Source of the DNA: Candidatus Gastranaerophilales bacterium
Lineage (GTDB): Bacteria > Cyanobacteriota > Vampirovibrionia > Gastranaerophilales > Gastranaerophilaceae
DNA: 60,761 bases
NCBI GenBank assembly: GCA_944324305.1
Contig: CALUVV010000012.1
Span: forward strand, 1-60,761
Reading direction: 5' to 3'
The translations under genes and the position numbers were made by a program. Within the stretch, counting starts at the first letter, position 1, and each line of letters starts with the position of its first letter. The notes below the pieces were generated by a model. The model was not told the origin of the DNA, ran no database searches, and was given only the letters and a program-made list of their open reading frames with translations. Below are positions 26,998 to 35,796 of the stretch, in pieces.

Positions 26998-27495
26998 TCT
27001 TCTTACTTTTAAAACGGCTTTTTCCAAAAATTCCTCAGCAAGCCCGCCTTTGTATACAACTTCTTTTGCGTCTGCAATCCCATACCAGCAAGCTGCATCG
27101 ACTTCTCCGGAAAGTTTAAAATCTTCATTAGCAGCTCTCACGATAAAATTACAAATCAGAGTATCTGACTTTTCGTAGTATTCTGATTCATTGAATATGA
27201 AATCAAGTACGTCAAGATTAACTTCTTCTTTAATCTCTCTTATAAGCGCATGAGAAAGATTTTCTTCTTTATTAACATACCCTGCAACAAGAATATTTTT
27301 CGGTCTGTTATATTGCTGTATAAGTAAAATTTTGCTGTAATCAATGTTAAATATAACAGCACTGACAGCTACATTAAAACGTGGAAAACGGAAGTCACAA
27401 CATTTCGGACAGTAAGGAACCAATCCCTCACTCAAACCGAAGTTTATGCACTCTTTATTAACAAGTTTTGTACCGCATTCTATACAATATTTCAT
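26971..27495 (-). CDS. Nudix hydrolase with N-terminal zinc ribbon
   Basis: 174 residues. The zinc ribbon CIECGT...CPKC (4-33) resembles NudC-type NADH pyrophosphatases. The Nudix box is GYVNKEENLSHALIREIKEEVNL (about 72-94): Gx5Ex7REIxEE with Asn replacing the following Gly. Probably cleaves a nucleotide diphosphate; substrate uncertain. Overlaps the SMR gene tail-to-tail. Confidence 0.85.
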   Translation of the reverse strand: MKYCIECGTKLVNKECINFGLSEGLVPYCPKCCDFRFPRFNVAVSAVIFNIDYSKILLIQQYNRPKNILVAGYVNKEENLSHALIREIKEEVNLDVLDFIFNESEYYEKSDTLICNFIVRAANEDFKLSGEVDAACWYGIADAKEVVYKGGLAEEFLEKAVLKVRRLMLNPAQV

Positions 27496-27579
27496 ATATT
27501 AACATTATACCTTAAAAGTTGACATTTTTGTAATTCTTGATGTACTATCAGGAACGGATTTAATCAAATAGGGAAGATT

Positions 27580-28884
27580 ATGAAAATAATAGACAATATA
27601 GAAAAACATTTTTCAAAACTGGAATCTTATCAGGTAATAATTTTAGGATTTTTAACTTATATTATATGCGGAATGATTGCAATATCTTTACCGATTGCGC
27701 AGAAAGTTCATGTAGGAATTGTTGATAATTTATTCAATATAACTTCGGCATTGTCTACAACCGGTCTGACTACGGGAAGTATAAGCGAATTATACACACC
27801 TTTCGGAAAACTTGTTCTTCTCACAATGATTCAGCTCGGCGCAATAGGTTATATGACAATAACTTCGTTTTTTATTCTGTCATCTGGAAACAATCTTTCT
27901 AATTACAGAACAAAGATTTTAAGAACAGAGTTTACAATGCCCGAAAACTTTAATATAAGAGAATTTGTGCGTAATATTATAATTTATACATTCGCGGTTG
28001 AGCTGTTCGGAACGTTCCTTCTTGCGCTGGAATTTCATAAACTAGGATATGCAAAACCTTTATGGTCGGCTTTATTCCATTGTGTCTCGGCTTTTTCAAC
28101 CGCGGGTTTCAGTATTTACGGGCAGGGCTTAACGCTTTTCAGAGATGATTTATCCGTAAACCTTATAATTGCGTTTTTGTGTTATGCGGGCGCAATCGGT
28201 TTTATTATACCGATGGATATTTACAAAAAAGTTGTCGATAAAAATCATAATATTACTTTCACTACAAAGGTTATTTTATTTATAACCGCACTTGTGTGCG
28301 TCGGCGGAACAGCTCTTTATCTTATAAACAGCGACCATAATATACTTGCCGCGTTCTTTCAGGTTATGTCGGCATCTACAACCGCAGGATTTAACACGGT
28401 AAATATAGGCGCGCTTTCCACAACGTCATTATCAGTGCTGATTGCGGCAATGGTAATCGGTGCATCGCCGAGCGGTACGGGCGGCGGGATTAAAACAACA
28501 AGTATAAGCGTTTTGTTAGGCGTTGTGCAAAGTGTTATGAGAGGACAGTTTAAGCAAATATGTTTTTTAAACAGAACAATTCCTTTTAACAGAGTTTTTA
28601 CATCAATTGCGGCAGCCACAACTTACATTTTCACACTTATAATTGTTGTGTATCTTTTAACATTAACAGAACCGTTTTCATTTTTGGAAATATGCTTTGA
28701 AGCGGCATCGGCACTCGGAACAGTCGGATTGTCAATGGGAATTACGGCAGACCTTTCAATGTGGGGGAAAATTATTTTATCAATTGCAATGTTCTTAGGC
28801 CGTGTAGGCCCTCTTTCACTCGGGATTGCCATTTTCAAGTCACAATCAAACGTAATCCCCTGCAAATCAGATCTTGCAACTTAG
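27580..28884 (+). CDS. ktrB: TrkH/KtrB-type potassium uptake channel subunit
   Basis: 434 residues with eight or more membrane segments in four M1-P-M2 repeats; the P-loop segments are ALSTTGLTTG, AFSTAGFSIYG, ASTTAGFNTVN and ALGTVGLSMG. KtrB length. Needs a cytoplasmic RCK subunit (KtrA/TrkA), not seen here. Convergent with the KdpDE-like two-component genes. Confidence 0.92.
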   Translation: MKIIDNIEKHFSKLESYQVIILGFLTYIICGMIAISLPIAQKVHVGIVDNLFNITSALSTTGLTTGSISELYTPFGKLVLLTMIQLGAIGYMTITSFFILSSGNNLSNYRTKILRTEFTMPENFNIREFVRNIIIYTFAVELFGTFLLALEFHKLGYAKPLWSALFHCVSAFSTAGFSIYGQGLTLFRDDLSVNLIIAFLCYAGAIGFIIPMDIYKKVVDKNHNITFTTKVILFITALVCVGGTALYLINSDHNILAAFFQVMSASTTAGFNTVNIGALSTTSLSVLIAAMVIGASPSGTGGGIKTTSISVLLGVVQSVMRGQFKQICFLNRTIPFNRVFTSIAAATTYIFTLIIVVYLLTLTEPFSFLEICFEAASALGTVGLSMGITADLSMWGKIILSIAMFLGRVGPLSLGIAIFKSQSNVIPCKSDLAT

Positions 28885-29576
28885 TTTTTTCCCTGCTGCA
28901 GCATTCTGTAACCGATACCGATATGGGTTTTAATATAATCCGCCGCATTCAGTTTTTTTCTGAGGTTTGTCACAAAAACCCTCAAAGATAACTGTGAATC
29001 GCAGCCGTTATCGTCAAGCCAGATTTCTTTTTTAATGTAATTATGCGTCAAAACTTTGCCAAGATTTTTGGCTAAGAGACATAGAAGTTTGTATTCGATT
29101 GCTGTCAGGTGAACTTCTTTATCATCAACATAAACACAGCCCTGAGCGTAATCTATTTTTAAATTTCCGTTTGTAAAAACAGATGTCTGAACGGTTTCTT
29201 CACCCGTATAAGTTTTGCGTCTTAAAGCAACTCTAATTCGGGCAAGCAGTTCTTCCGTATTAAAAGGCTTTGTAAGGTAATCGTCAGCACCGGCATCAAG
29301 TGCTGAAATTTTATCTTCGTTATCAATACGCGCACTGACCACAATTATAGGAATATTTGAAAACGAACGAACTTTTTTTATAACTTCAATTCCGTCCATA
29401 TCGGGCAATCCTAAATCAAGAATTATTACATCGGGATTGTAAGATGCCGCCTTTAAAATTCCCTGTTCCGCGTTCGGCGCAATCTGATAAGCGTAATTGC
29501 TTATTTCAAGAGTTGTTGACATCAAATTTTGTATCATTTTGTCGTCTTCTATGACGAGAACCGTTCCTTTATTCAT
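28881..29576 (-). CDS. kdpE: OmpR/KdpE-type response regulator
   Basis: 231 residues. Receiver with ED pair at the N-terminus, phospho-acceptor Asp in VIILDLGLPDMDG (about 54), and Lys in YLTKPF; C-terminal winged helix with GYRMLQ end. Most like KdpE in length and KdpD partner. Eight-nt overlap with the kinase gene. The direct repeats upstream of the operon at 31286-31324 may be its own sites (inference). Confidence 0.88.
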   Translation of the reverse strand: MNKGTVLVIEDDKMIQNLMSTTLEISNYAYQIAPNAEQGILKAASYNPDVIILDLGLPDMDGIEVIKKVRSFSNIPIIVVSARIDNEDKISALDAGADDYLTKPFNTEELLARIRVALRRKTYTGEETVQTSVFTNGNLKIDYAQGCVYVDDKEVHLTAIEYKLLCLLAKNLGKVLTHNYIKKEIWLDDNGCDSQLSLRVFVTNLRKKLNAADYIKTHIGIGYRMLQQGKN

Positions 29577-31251
29577 AAAAATCTCCCGTTAATCTGAAAG
29601 AAAATATTGTTCCCTGAGGTTTATTATCTTTTATTTCAATCTGTCCGCCATGGGCATTTACAACAGCTTTGCAGAGGGCAAGCCCCAGACCGAGCCCTCT
29701 TCTGCCGTCGGCGATTGAATTATTAACAGTATAAAACATATCAAATATTTTTTTCTTATCTTCATCTTTAATCCCGCTGCCTTCATCTTCAACGGAAATC
29801 TCAATAAACTTATCAGCAGCTTTAGCTCTTACAGTAATTGTTGTATGCGGCGGCGCATATTTCATTGCATTGTCAACAAGATTAAAAATCACCTGAGCAA
29901 TAAGTTTTCCGTCCATTTTTGCGGAAAGCGCTTCATCTTCTATCACTGTATGAACGTTATAATCTTCTTTTTTCCTTCCCAGATGCGAAAGAGCCTCGGT
30001 TATAACATCAATTATAAACTCGGATTCCTGCTTTATGGTAATCTCGTTTTTATCAAATCTTGTTATAGAAAGCAGATTTTCCACAAGATTTAAAAGCCAG
30101 ATTGAATCGTCGTAAATATTCGTGAATATATCCTGTTTCTTGTCATCCGAAAGTATTGAAGCATTTTTCATTAATATTTCCGCATAACCTGAAATGCTTG
30201 TCAAAGGTGTTCTTAAATCATGCGAGATTGCTCTTAAAAGAGTTGAGCGGAGTTCTTCCTGTTTATTTTTTATAATAAGCTCGTTTTTCACCTGCGAAAT
30301 GGCGTCTTTTTCGTAAGCCAGAGCAGATTCTCTAAGCATGGCAATCAAAAGACTTTTTTCAAATTCGCTGATATTTGTGTTCAAAATCTCCACTACGGCA
30401 AAAACATTATCCAGGCTGCTTACGGGAAGATAAATTCCCCCGGGCTCGTTTACAGTCTGTTTATTGCTCTCAAATACAGAATTAACAATTTCGTTATCCT
30501 GTTTTTCGGTATAAATATTTAAATCGCAGTTCAGAAGTTTTTTTATCTGCTCACAAGTAACACGCGTAATTTCTTCTTTACTGCCGCACTTTTGAAGCTT
30601 CTGGCTCATCTCAAGCATGATTTCCGTTCTGTAAGCTTTTTGGGACGTTTGCCGCGCCTGTTTCTTAATCCTTGTTACGTAAGAAATAAGCATTAACCCC
30701 AAAATATACATCATTACAATATTTACTTCATTAATATTAAGTTTGTAGAAGATAAATACAATCAGCGCAACAGCAGCCAGTACAGCCGTCGATTTTAAAA
30801 TACCTTTTAATGACAGGCCGTTTTGTCTCTGGCCTATATAAAGTCTTTGAGCTTTATCGGGAATAACATAAATTTCTATATCGGGAGTTAAGCCTATAAG
30901 TTTGTCTATAAAATTAGGCGGGGTAAAAAATCTGTTCGGCCTGTAGCCCGAGCGTCCTATAATTATCTTTGTAACCCTGCCTGCTTTTGCGTACTCGCTG
31001 ACCTGAGCGGCAATATCATCACCGTTAACCGTAACGATTTTTGCTCCGCATTCTTTTGCAAGGCGGGTATTTTCATCAAGCCTTTTTTTATTATCTTCCG
31101 TAATAGGTTTTGATGTTTCAATATATAAAGCCGTAAATGACGCGTCAAATACCTGCGCCATTTTGGAAGCTGTTCTTATGACCTTCGGATTTGACGGAGA
31201 ACTCGAAAGACAAACCAGAATATGTTCTTCTTTACTGCTAATCCCTTTCAT
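29569..31251 (-). CDS. KdpD-like sensor histidine kinase lacking the N-terminal KdpD domain
   Basis: 560 residues. Order: universal-stress-protein (Usp) domain (about 8-135, HILVCLSSSPSNPKVIRTA), two membrane segments around 153-195 (canonical KdpD has four), GAF-like region (205-330), dimerisation domain with AISHDLRTPLTSISGY, and HATPase with NLVDNAMKYAPPH and GLGLGLALC. Canonical KdpD is about 890 residues and starts with a Walker-containing sensor domain, which is absent here. Paired with KdpE and convergent with ktrB, so potassium control is plausible but inferred. Confidence 0.85.
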   Translation of the reverse strand: MKGISSKEEHILVCLSSSPSNPKVIRTASKMAQVFDASFTALYIETSKPITEDNKKRLDENTRLAKECGAKIVTVNGDDIAAQVSEYAKAGRVTKIIIGRSGYRPNRFFTPPNFIDKLIGLTPDIEIYVIPDKAQRLYIGQRQNGLSLKGILKSTAVLAAVALIVFIFYKLNINEVNIVMMYILGLMLISYVTRIKKQARQTSQKAYRTEIMLEMSQKLQKCGSKEEITRVTCEQIKKLLNCDLNIYTEKQDNEIVNSVFESNKQTVNEPGGIYLPVSSLDNVFAVVEILNTNISEFEKSLLIAMLRESALAYEKDAISQVKNELIIKNKQEELRSTLLRAISHDLRTPLTSISGYAEILMKNASILSDDKKQDIFTNIYDDSIWLLNLVENLLSITRFDKNEITIKQESEFIIDVITEALSHLGRKKEDYNVHTVIEDEALSAKMDGKLIAQVIFNLVDNAMKYAPPHTTITVRAKAADKFIEISVEDEGSGIKDEDKKKIFDMFYTVNNSIADGRRGLGLGLALCKAVVNAHGGQIEIKDNKPQGTIFSFRLTGDFYE

Positions 31252-31285
31252 AATCTTAATTTTAGCACATAAATATCAAAATGAA

Positions 31286-31365
31286 GTTAAGTTTTTTCCT
31301 GCGGCGTTAAGATAGCGTTAAGATTTAATTTTTGCTATTGCATTTAATCCGCAGGGGTGTATAAA
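31286..31365 (+). promoter_or_regulatory. GTTAAG direct repeats and promoter upstream of 31414
   Basis: GTTAAG boxes begin at 31286, 31306 and 31317; the last two form tandem GCGTTAAGAT units 11 bp apart, the spacing used by OmpR-family regulators. Promoter: TTGCAT (31338-31343), 16-nt spacer, TATAAA (31360-31365). Boxes lie just upstream of the -35 and between divergent genes kdpD-like and 31414. Confidence 0.6.
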
Positions 31366-31380
31366 TATGTATACAACTTC

Positions 31381-31413
31381 AAGGAGGAACTTTCCAGAGG
31401 AAAGTAAAAAATT
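31381..31413 (+). promoter_or_regulatory. SD separated from start codon by a hairpin
   Basis: AAGGAGG (31381-31387) lies 26 nt from the ATG at 31414. Between them ACTTTCC (31389-31395) pairs with GGAAAGT (31399-31405) around a 3-nt loop. Folding would leave about 9 nt effective spacing. Alternatively GAGG at 31397-31400 inside the 3' arm is the SD and the hairpin hides it. Confidence 0.55.
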
Positions 31414-32139
31414 ATGACATTAAGTGTTAACAGAATAAATAATACATATTTATCTCAATATTCATTTAAACAAAATAATTCAAATAATAATAAAGTAAGT
31501 ACGGCCACAAAAGCAGCTTCTGCATTAGGCAGTGCTGCAGGCGTTGCGGGAGCTTTAGCATATATTTCAAGAAAACACGGAATTAAAATTCCAAGCTCAT
31601 TTAAAAAACCTAAAGAAGTTTTAGACGTTCTCAAAAAACTTGAACTTAAAGAAAAAGACGTAATTCAAATAGCATCTTCATCTGTTCTGGGCGGTCTTGC
31701 AGGCGGTTCGATTACAGATTCAAAAAACACAAAAGCTAAAGTTAAAGAAGGTGTTGTACAGCTTTTAGGCAACTACATTATACCGACACTTTTTGTAGGC
31801 GGCGGAATAGCTTTAAATAAAGCGTTAAATAAAAAATTCAACTTCCCGCCAATCACAAAACCAATACAATTCGCCTTCGGTTTCACAAGCTTAATCGCAG
31901 GCGTAATTGCAGGAAACAAAGTTTCAAGAGAAATTAACAGAAACGTGTTCAAGGAAGATGCATACAGAAAATTAAACTGGAAAGACTGGGCAGTACAATT
32001 TGATAATGTTTGTCTGGTTACATCAGTTTCAAACTCCGGAACAAAATTAGCCAAAATGGCATCAAGAGTAATCCCTGCAGCACACCTTGCACCCGGTTAT
32101 CTCGTTGGTGTTAAACAGGAAAACAAAAATATACAGTAA
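31414..32139 (+). CDS. Lineage-type membrane protein with SFK motif, unknown
   Basis: 241 residues. QYSFKQNN (16-23) is followed by small-residue hydrophobic segments with glycine (AASALGSAAGVAGALAYI; SSVLGGLAGGSI; IIPTLFVGGGIAL; FAFGFTSLIAGVIAGN). The repeated GG/small pattern suggests membrane insertion. No recognised family; resembles the product at 55878-56846 in style. Has its own promoter, hairpin SD region and terminator, so it is likely a regulated single gene. Confidence 0.65.
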   Translation: MTLSVNRINNTYLSQYSFKQNNSNNNKVSTATKAASALGSAAGVAGALAYISRKHGIKIPSSFKKPKEVLDVLKKLELKEKDVIQIASSSVLGGLAGGSITDSKNTKAKVKEGVVQLLGNYIIPTLFVGGGIALNKALNKKFNFPPITKPIQFAFGFTSLIAGVIAGNKVSREINRNVFKEDAYRKLNWKDWAVQFDNVCLVTSVSNSGTKLAKMASRVIPAAHLAPGYLVGVKQENKNIQ

Positions 32140-32163
32140 ATTAACTTATATAACAATTAACTG

Positions 32164-32220
32164 TCCTGCTATGTGAGGGGTACTGCTTATAAAAGCAGAA
32201 AAATAGCAGGATTTTCCTTT
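32164..32220 (+). terminator. Large nested stem-loop and T-rich tail
   Basis: TCCTGCTAT (32164-32172) pairs with ATAGCAGGA (32203-32211); inside, CTGCTT (32183-32188) pairs with AAGCAG (32193-32198). T-rich sequence follows. Likely terminator of the 31414 gene, with an internal hairpin beyond what a terminator needs. Confidence 0.65.
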
Positions 32221-33090
32221 TTATTTAAGCAGAGGAAGGCTGTTAAGCATATTGCGAAGCTTTATCGCAATTCTCGGCATCGGTTCCGCAACAGTTAAGC
32301 CGACCAAATCAAAGTTTGTGGCAACATCATTTATAACGGAAACAGCATCTTCCGTTTTCATTCCGTCAGACTCAACACCGACACCCGCAATCATATCATT
32401 CGGGTCAATTACATCCAAATCAAAATGAATTAAAACCTTTGATACTCCCGTATTTTTCAGCCACTCTAAAATTATCGGGCTGCGGCTTTCTTCAGGTGAT
32501 AAACCTTTTATCCCGAGTTCTTTTTGACGTGCCTTCATACCCTTATCCCAAGAACGAAGCCCGGCTATCAAAACTTTTGAAGCATCAACTTTTGCCGGAA
32601 GCATATTAATTAATTCCTCATCACCCATTCCCATTGATGCCGTCAAAGCCATTGCATGATAACCCGCGTAATCGTCGTAAGGCAAATTTATGTCAGGATG
32701 CGCGTCAATCCATATAATTGCAATGTCATCTTTATATTTTTCGGCTAAATATGTAAACGGCACAACACTTACAGAGCATTCTCCGCCTAAAGTAACTATT
32801 CTGTCGGGGTTATTCTCTTTTAAAATATCAAGTGCCGACTTTGTCTGCCGCAGAAGATCTTCCCTATCCATAATCCCTTTCTCCACAGTTCTGCTGCTTA
32901 TGTCAAGAGAAACAGGAACTTCAAAAACTTCATGCGGACTTTGAGGGGCAAGCATATTTAAAAGCTGCGCTCCGAGATAGTATCCGCGCGACGAATCATC
33001 CGCGGGAATATCAGGCATCCAATGAGATACTATACCGCCCTGCCATTGAGGATAAATCAGACGAATTGTTTTTGTATTTTCATTTGACAT
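32221..33090 (-). CDS. Arginase/agmatinase-family protein with altered metal site
   Basis: 289 residues, the family length. Metal-binding segments: LGGECSVS (101-108), WIDAHPDIN (127-135) and HFDLDVIDP. The first segment has Cys105 where agmatinases and arginases have a manganese-ligand His (GGDHS or GGEHS). Agmatinase would link the arginine decarboxylase at 18735 with speE, but the Cys makes the substrate uncertain. Confidence 0.75.
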   Translation of the reverse strand: MSNENTKTIRLIYPQWQGGIVSHWMPDIPADDSSRGYYLGAQLLNMLAPQSPHEVFEVPVSLDISSRTVEKGIMDREDLLRQTKSALDILKENNPDRIVTLGGECSVSVVPFTYLAEKYKDDIAIIWIDAHPDINLPYDDYAGYHAMALTASMGMGDEELINMLPAKVDASKVLIAGLRSWDKGMKARQKELGIKGLSPEESRSPIILEWLKNTGVSKVLIHFDLDVIDPNDMIAGVGVESDGMKTEDAVSVINDVATNFDLVGLTVAEPMPRIAIKLRNMLNSLPLLK

Positions 33091-33110
33091 AAATATTTGC
33101 CCCTTTCTTT

Positions 33111-34043
33111 CTAAAAAATTGTCATTTGTTTGGCTGTCAGAAAACTTTCCTGTTTTCCATCTTTTATTATATCAGTATCTTTTATTTCACCGATTAGCAG
33201 CGGCGAATTCGGATTATGAAGTTTTATATTTTTAAATGCAATTTCGGGGTTTCTGTTTGCATAACAGTATTTGCAACCGTTCAAGCATGTATCGTAAGCA
33301 CCTATATCGCGGCTGGGCATACATTTGCAGTTTTCCCTGTTTCCATTGTGCGGAACTTTTTTAAAATTAATATTATTCGCCTTAGAAAGGATTTCACCCG
33401 TAATACAGCCTGATTGCGAGATACCGTATTTTGAATAATCCTCGCTTCCCGCACAGGTTTGAATTCTCAGGTTATATTTTTTTGCAGCCGCACCGAGATT
33501 TGCCAGTAAAGCTTCTTTATCAGCCTGTGTAAACGGAATGATTTCAGGCATATTCTTATCAAGTTTTTTGTATAACTCCACAAAACTGAATATGCAGAAA
33601 GAAACATACGGTGAAATTCTTTCGGCCATATACTCAAAAGTTTCTTTATGTTTTTGTACGGTATAGTTTTCAGTAAGTAAAATCGGATCGTATCGCCATG
33701 AAATTCGTTCTTTCCCCGCAATTTTTGAAAGCTTAATTAATGTTTCAATACTTTTATCCGTATCAGGCACGTTCGGCTCAATATCTTTCCCGTAAGCAGT
33801 AATAGTATAGTGGCAGAAAATATTAAACCTGTCGGAAATTTCATGAATTCTTTCCAAAATCGGACCGTAATTCTTTGAACAAAAAATAACACAATCAACC
33901 AGATCAGGAGAAAGTATATATTTATTAATTATATTCGGAGAAAAAGGATTTCTCGAGTAAACAAATCCTTCCCGAAACCTTTTCAAAAGCCACTCGCTGT
34001 AATAATTAACAATATCTGTTCTTCCGCCCGCGTTTATTATCAT
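33111..34043 (-). CDS. DUF1848-family Cys-cluster protein
   Basis: 310 residues from the ATG at 34043, which gives the usual family start MIINAGGRTDIVNYYSEWLLKR; the ORF extends 19 codons further without support. C-terminal CKCMPSRDIGAYDTCLNGCKYCYAN is the family's Cys cluster, resembling an iron-sulphur site. Function unknown. Divergent from the YkgJ-type gene. Confidence 0.82.
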   Translation of the reverse strand: MIINAGGRTDIVNYYSEWLLKRFREGFVYSRNPFSPNIINKYILSPDLVDCVIFCSKNYGPILERIHEISDRFNIFCHYTITAYGKDIEPNVPDTDKSIETLIKLSKIAGKERISWRYDPILLTENYTVQKHKETFEYMAERISPYVSFCIFSFVELYKKLDKNMPEIIPFTQADKEALLANLGAAAKKYNLRIQTCAGSEDYSKYGISQSGCITGEILSKANNINFKKVPHNGNRENCKCMPSRDIGAYDTCLNGCKYCYANRNPEIAFKNIKLHNPNSPLLIGEIKDTDIIKDGKQESFLTAKQMTIF

Positions 34044-34108
34044 ACCTAAATTTATAACATGTAAATACATATACCGGCAACATATAGATTTAAATAGCAA
34101 AATATTTT

Positions 34109-34669
34109 ATGTTTGGATTTCATAACAATATGAAAATAAGATCAAAAATAATCAGATATTTTAAAAGCCCGACCGAATGCTTTATTCCGAAATGCAGAGC
34201 ACGCTGTTGTGTTGATGCACCATTACCCGAAGGTTTTATTGAACGTTTTGAATCCCGTATTCAACGCTCTGTATACGGAGGTGTTAATATCGGCGTAAAT
34301 GATCCGAAAGATAATTTTAATTCAATTATATACAATACAAGACCTGTTCAAATTGTCGGAATTGACAGGGAAACAGGTAAAAGAACTTATGGTATATCAA
34401 AAGAAATGATGGAAAAAATGGAGCTTAAAAGCATGGAAGATGTTTATAATCTTTTAAGACAATATGAAGCTCAAAAAATCTATAATTATTGTCCGTTCAT
34501 CACGCAACATGCAAGATGCAGTGTGTATGAACACCGTCCTCCCATATGCAGAGAATTCGGCACGTCACCGGCTAAAGTTGATATTTGCCCTGATAAATCA
34601 AGCAGATTAGATATTCTAAAATTTGTTTTATCTGATATATTTAACCTTAAATCATTGTTTAAAAAATAA
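34109..34669 (+). CDS. YkgJ-family Cys-cluster protein
   Basis: 186 residues. N-terminal CFIPKCRARCC and CPFITQHARCSVYEHRPPICREFG match the YkgJ/zinc- or iron-sulphur-binding family (CxxCxxxCC...CxxLxxxRCxxYxxRPxxCR). Role unknown. Divergent from another Cys-cluster gene (DUF1848). Confidence 0.82.
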   Translation: MFGFHNNMKIRSKIIRYFKSPTECFIPKCRARCCVDAPLPEGFIERFESRIQRSVYGGVNIGVNDPKDNFNSIIYNTRPVQIVGIDRETGKRTYGISKEMMEKMELKSMEDVYNLLRQYEAQKIYNYCPFITQHARCSVYEHRPPICREFGTSPAKVDICPDKSSRLDILKFVLSDIFNLKSLFKK

Positions 34670-34720
34670 TGCTCTGAATTATTTCAAAATTTCAGAGATA
34701 AACAAAGTTTATACAAAAAA

Positions 34721-34740
34721 AGAGCCTTTTAAGGCTCTTT
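34721..34740 (-). terminator. Intrinsic terminator of tRNA-Ser
   Basis: AGAGCCTT (34721-34728) and AAGGCTCT (34731-34738) form a perfect stem; on the minus strand seven T follow (34714-34720). Could also act on the + strand after the YkgJ gene. Confidence 0.85.
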
Positions 34741-34745
34741 CTAAA

Positions 34746-34835
34746 TGGAGGAGGAGGTGGGATTCGAACCCACGGTACGCGTGAACGTACGACAGTTTTC
34801 AAGACTGCTCCAATCAACCGCTCTGGCACTCCTCC
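34746..34835 (-). tRNA. tRNA-Ser (anticodon TGA)
   Basis: Acceptor GGAGGAG pairs with CTCCTCC; anticodon stem GCAGT-ACTGT encloses CTTGAAA (anticodon TGA); a long variable arm (CGTACGTTCACGCGTACG-like) is typical of Ser; T arm GTGGG-TTCGAAT-CCCAC. CCA is encoded. The base before CCA (discriminator) appears to be U rather than the usual G. Decodes UCA/UCN. Confidence 0.95.
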
Positions 34836-34924
34836 ATACAGTTGTTCGGATGTATTTTTATTGTATTAAATAAATTTTTATTGTCAAGTAGTTATTAGGT
34901 CAAGCTATAAGCTATTAAGCTATT

Positions 34925-35512
34925 TTATATACCGGTTTCAATAAAATGTTTTTCCGAATTATTCCAATATTTTTTATACACAAACTTTATTGGTTCGAAA
35001 TTCAGCTGATACATTCTGAAAGTAACAGGTATGTTTTTAGGCTGCCATTGTTCTATGTAGGAATACTCATAAATCATACCCAAACGTTTCATTACATTTC
35101 CGCTTCGCAAATTATTTTTATCATGAGTCGCCGTAATATATGGAATTCCGTCTTTTTTTGCCTGCAGTATGATCGCAGAACAAGCCTCAAAGACAATTCC
35201 ATTATGCCAGAATTCCTTTTTAAGGCCGTAGCCCAAATCATAACTTTCATCCATACTTATTTTGGCATATCCGATCGGGATATTATCAGTCTTTAAGCAT
35301 ATTGCATAGCTGTAACCCCTTTTATGTTTATATACCTGCGCATACCTGTCTTGAAAAAACGCTTTTGTTTCTTCTAACGATTTTAAAGGAAACCAGGGAA
35401 GATAAAAATTTACATCTTCATCACTCAAAATGGAAAATAACGCAGGAATGTCATTTTCCGTAAATTTTCTGAGTATTAATCTTTCAGTTTCAATAACGGG
35501 CGTGTTATACAA
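34925..35512 (-). CDS. GNAT acetyltransferase, RimJ/RimL type
   Basis: 195 residues. N-terminal ETERLILRKFTENDIPALFSIL is the common RimJ-like start; YAICLKTDNIPIGYAKI and GYGLKKEFWHNGIVFEACSAII cover the acetyl-CoA site (degenerate Q/RxxGxG); NLRSGNVMKRLGM follows. Probable amine N-acetylation; target unknown. Ends 55 nt right of a strong terminator that faces it from upstream. Confidence 0.88.
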   Translation of the reverse strand: MYNTPVIETERLILRKFTENDIPALFSILSDEDVNFYLPWFPLKSLEETKAFFQDRYAQVYKHKRGYSYAICLKTDNIPIGYAKISMDESYDLGYGLKKEFWHNGIVFEACSAIILQAKKDGIPYITATHDKNNLRSGNVMKRLGMIYEYSYIEQWQPKNIPVTFRMYQLNFEPIKFVYKKYWNNSEKHFIETGI

Positions 35513-35563
35513 AAGAGTATTCCTTATAATATTTGCTTTTTAAACAATTAAATTGTAACACAG

Positions 35564-35700
35564 CAAAAAAAAAGCTATGTACATTTGAAGTGCATAGCTG
35601 TTGATTAGGGATATGTGTATCTTAGTTCTCTAAGGAGTATGGTTATATATTAGCAAACCAAATCTTAAATGAAATCATAAAAATGTATGATGTTTTTAAT
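35564..35700 (-). ncRNA. Candidate small RNA ending in a strong terminator
   Basis: On the minus strand AGCTATG/CATAGCT (35573-35579 and 35593-35599) forms a stem followed by nine U (35564-35572). No coding ORF precedes it within 35600-35766 apart from an 11-codon reading frame. CTTAG-CTAAG also makes a small hairpin at about 35634-35648. So a short untranslated RNA, or an attenuator leader for the GNAT gene. Extent is approximate. Confidence 0.45.
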
Positions 35701-35796
35701 TTGTAAAATAATGTAAAAATTTTACTATAAAAGTAGCATAAATTAATATTGTTCGACTTATAATGCATGACAAAAGCAATTATTAAAGGAAGCATT

